6,402 bases of DNA from Candidatus Methanodesulfokora sp. (GTDB lineage Archaea; Korarchaeota; Korarchaeia; Korarchaeales; Korarchaeaceae), in the NCBI GenBank assembly GCA_023269865.1, contig JAGDWR010000082.1, positions 12,653 through 19,054 on the forward strand. The letters run 5' to 3'. The position numbers and the translations under genes were made by a program. The number at the start of each line of letters is the position of its first letter. The stretch's first letter is position 1. The notes under the pieces are model-generated. The model ran no database searches. It was given only the letters and a program-made list of their open reading frames with translations, and was not told the origin of the DNA. This document shows, in pieces, positions 6,238 to 6,402 of this stretch.

Positions 6238-6240
6238 TCC
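6233..6240 (+). promoter_or_regulatory. Shine-Dalgarno for the TTG-start gene, spanning the desulfurase stop
   Basis: GGTGATCC is an uninterrupted 8-base complement of the GGATCACC found at the 3' end of archaeal 16S rRNA. It includes the desulfurase stop codon TGA (6235-6237) and lies just before TTG at 6242. It supports TTG as a real start and implies coupling of the two genes. Confidence 0.6.
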
Positions 6241-6241
6241 C

Positions 6242-6402
6242 TTGTCCTGGGCAGGGCTCCCAGGATACGATTGCTGGATCTGCGGAGCACCTTCATGCTC
6301 TACTGCTGCCAGGCTTATGGAAGCAGGAGAACTTTCTCCAGAGAGTTGCCCATTCTCAAGACCACTCCTAAAAAAACCATGGATAACAGAGCCCACTCCT
6401 AT
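6242..6402 (+). CDS. 4Fe-4S protein with RnfB-like FeS motif (3' truncated, TTG start)
   Basis: An open frame of 53 codons runs off the right edge. It begins at TTG 6242 (the frame is closed by TAG at 6230-6232, and no ATG or GTG is available before the motif). Near its start it reads LPGYDCWICGAPSC, then AARLMEAGE and SCPF. The cysteines are Cys11, 14, 19 and 36, spaced C-x2-C-x4-C-x16-C-P, which is the pattern of the FeS domain (PF04060) found in RnfB, in the corrinoid/CODH-ACS subunits and in other anaerobic electron-transfer proteins. The domain binds one 4Fe-4S cluster. Here it sits at the N-terminus with no membrane helix before it, unlike RnfB. The gene follows the cysteine desulfurase by four bases. 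It may be an electron-transfer protein or a cluster acceptor; the rest is outside the window. Other frames here give arginine-rich or shadow-like peptides. Confidence 0.7.
   Translation, partial: MSWAGLPGYDCWICGAPSCSTAARLMEAGELSPESCPFSRPLLKKPWITEPTP

Noticed and set aside
6090..6396. Open frames at 6090-6371 (+) and 6166-6396 (-)
   Set aside because: Both overlap the conserved C-terminus of the desulfurase and the Fe-S frame; neither has a recognisable motif or ribosome site.
6238..6402. In-frame continuation past the desulfurase TGA to the window edge
   Set aside because: The desulfurase already ends at its normal family length, and the continued peptide is arginine-rich with no motif; the neighbouring frame 2 carries the Fe-S signature. 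Selenocysteine or readthrough use of TGA is not needed.
1..6402. CRISPR arrays, insertion sequences, tRNA/rRNA or attachment sites
   Set aside because: No spaced direct repeats, terminal inverted repeats, transposase motifs or tRNA-like cloverleaf sequences were seen on either strand.

Overview
The window looks like chromosomal DNA from a thermophilic, probably anaerobic archaeon. The evidence is an archaeal-type ATP-dependent DNA ligase, TATA-type promoters about 24-27 bp upstream of several starts (leaderless pattern), heavy use of AGA/AGG and ATA codons, lysine/glutamate-rich proteins, and an oxygen-sensitive radical SAM enzyme. The phylum cannot be fixed from this sequence. A TACK-type lineage is a guess.

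Layout. Positions 1-641 (+) hold the 3' part of an ABC ATPase of the CbiO/EcfA (ECF-type importer) class; its N-terminus lies outside the window. Positions 627-2702 (-) hold three genes transcribed leftward: a small winged-helix regulator, a radical SAM/SPASM enzyme whose start overlaps the regulator's end, and a small helical protein of unknown function that overlaps the ABC gene tail to tail. Positions 2703-2924 are an AT-rich divergent promoter region. From there the + strand carries a TIGR04076-like small protein (2925-3227), DNA ligase (3342-4886), a SufS-type cysteine desulfurase (5044-6237) and the start of a further gene at 6242. No gap between genes exceeds 300 bases.

How the genes may work together. 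The regulator and radical SAM enzyme form one coupled unit, and the regulator's Cys-x-Cys pair suggests (but does not prove) redox or metal sensing. The desulfurase supplies sulfur for Fe-S clusters. The gene right behind it, partial and easy to miss because it starts with TTG, encodes an RnfB-like four-cysteine 4Fe-4S motif. The ligase is housekeeping DNA replication/repair and has no evident link to its neighbours.

Most of the window is ordinary. The points worth a second look are the TTG-start Fe-S gene at the right edge, a glutamine in place of the switch histidine in the ABC ATPase, a shared N-terminal EPVEI motif in the radical SAM enzyme and the small protein next to it, and the extra N-terminal cysteine domain of the radical SAM enzyme. 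I see no clear new defence or mobile system, CRISPR array, tRNA, rRNA or insertion sequence.
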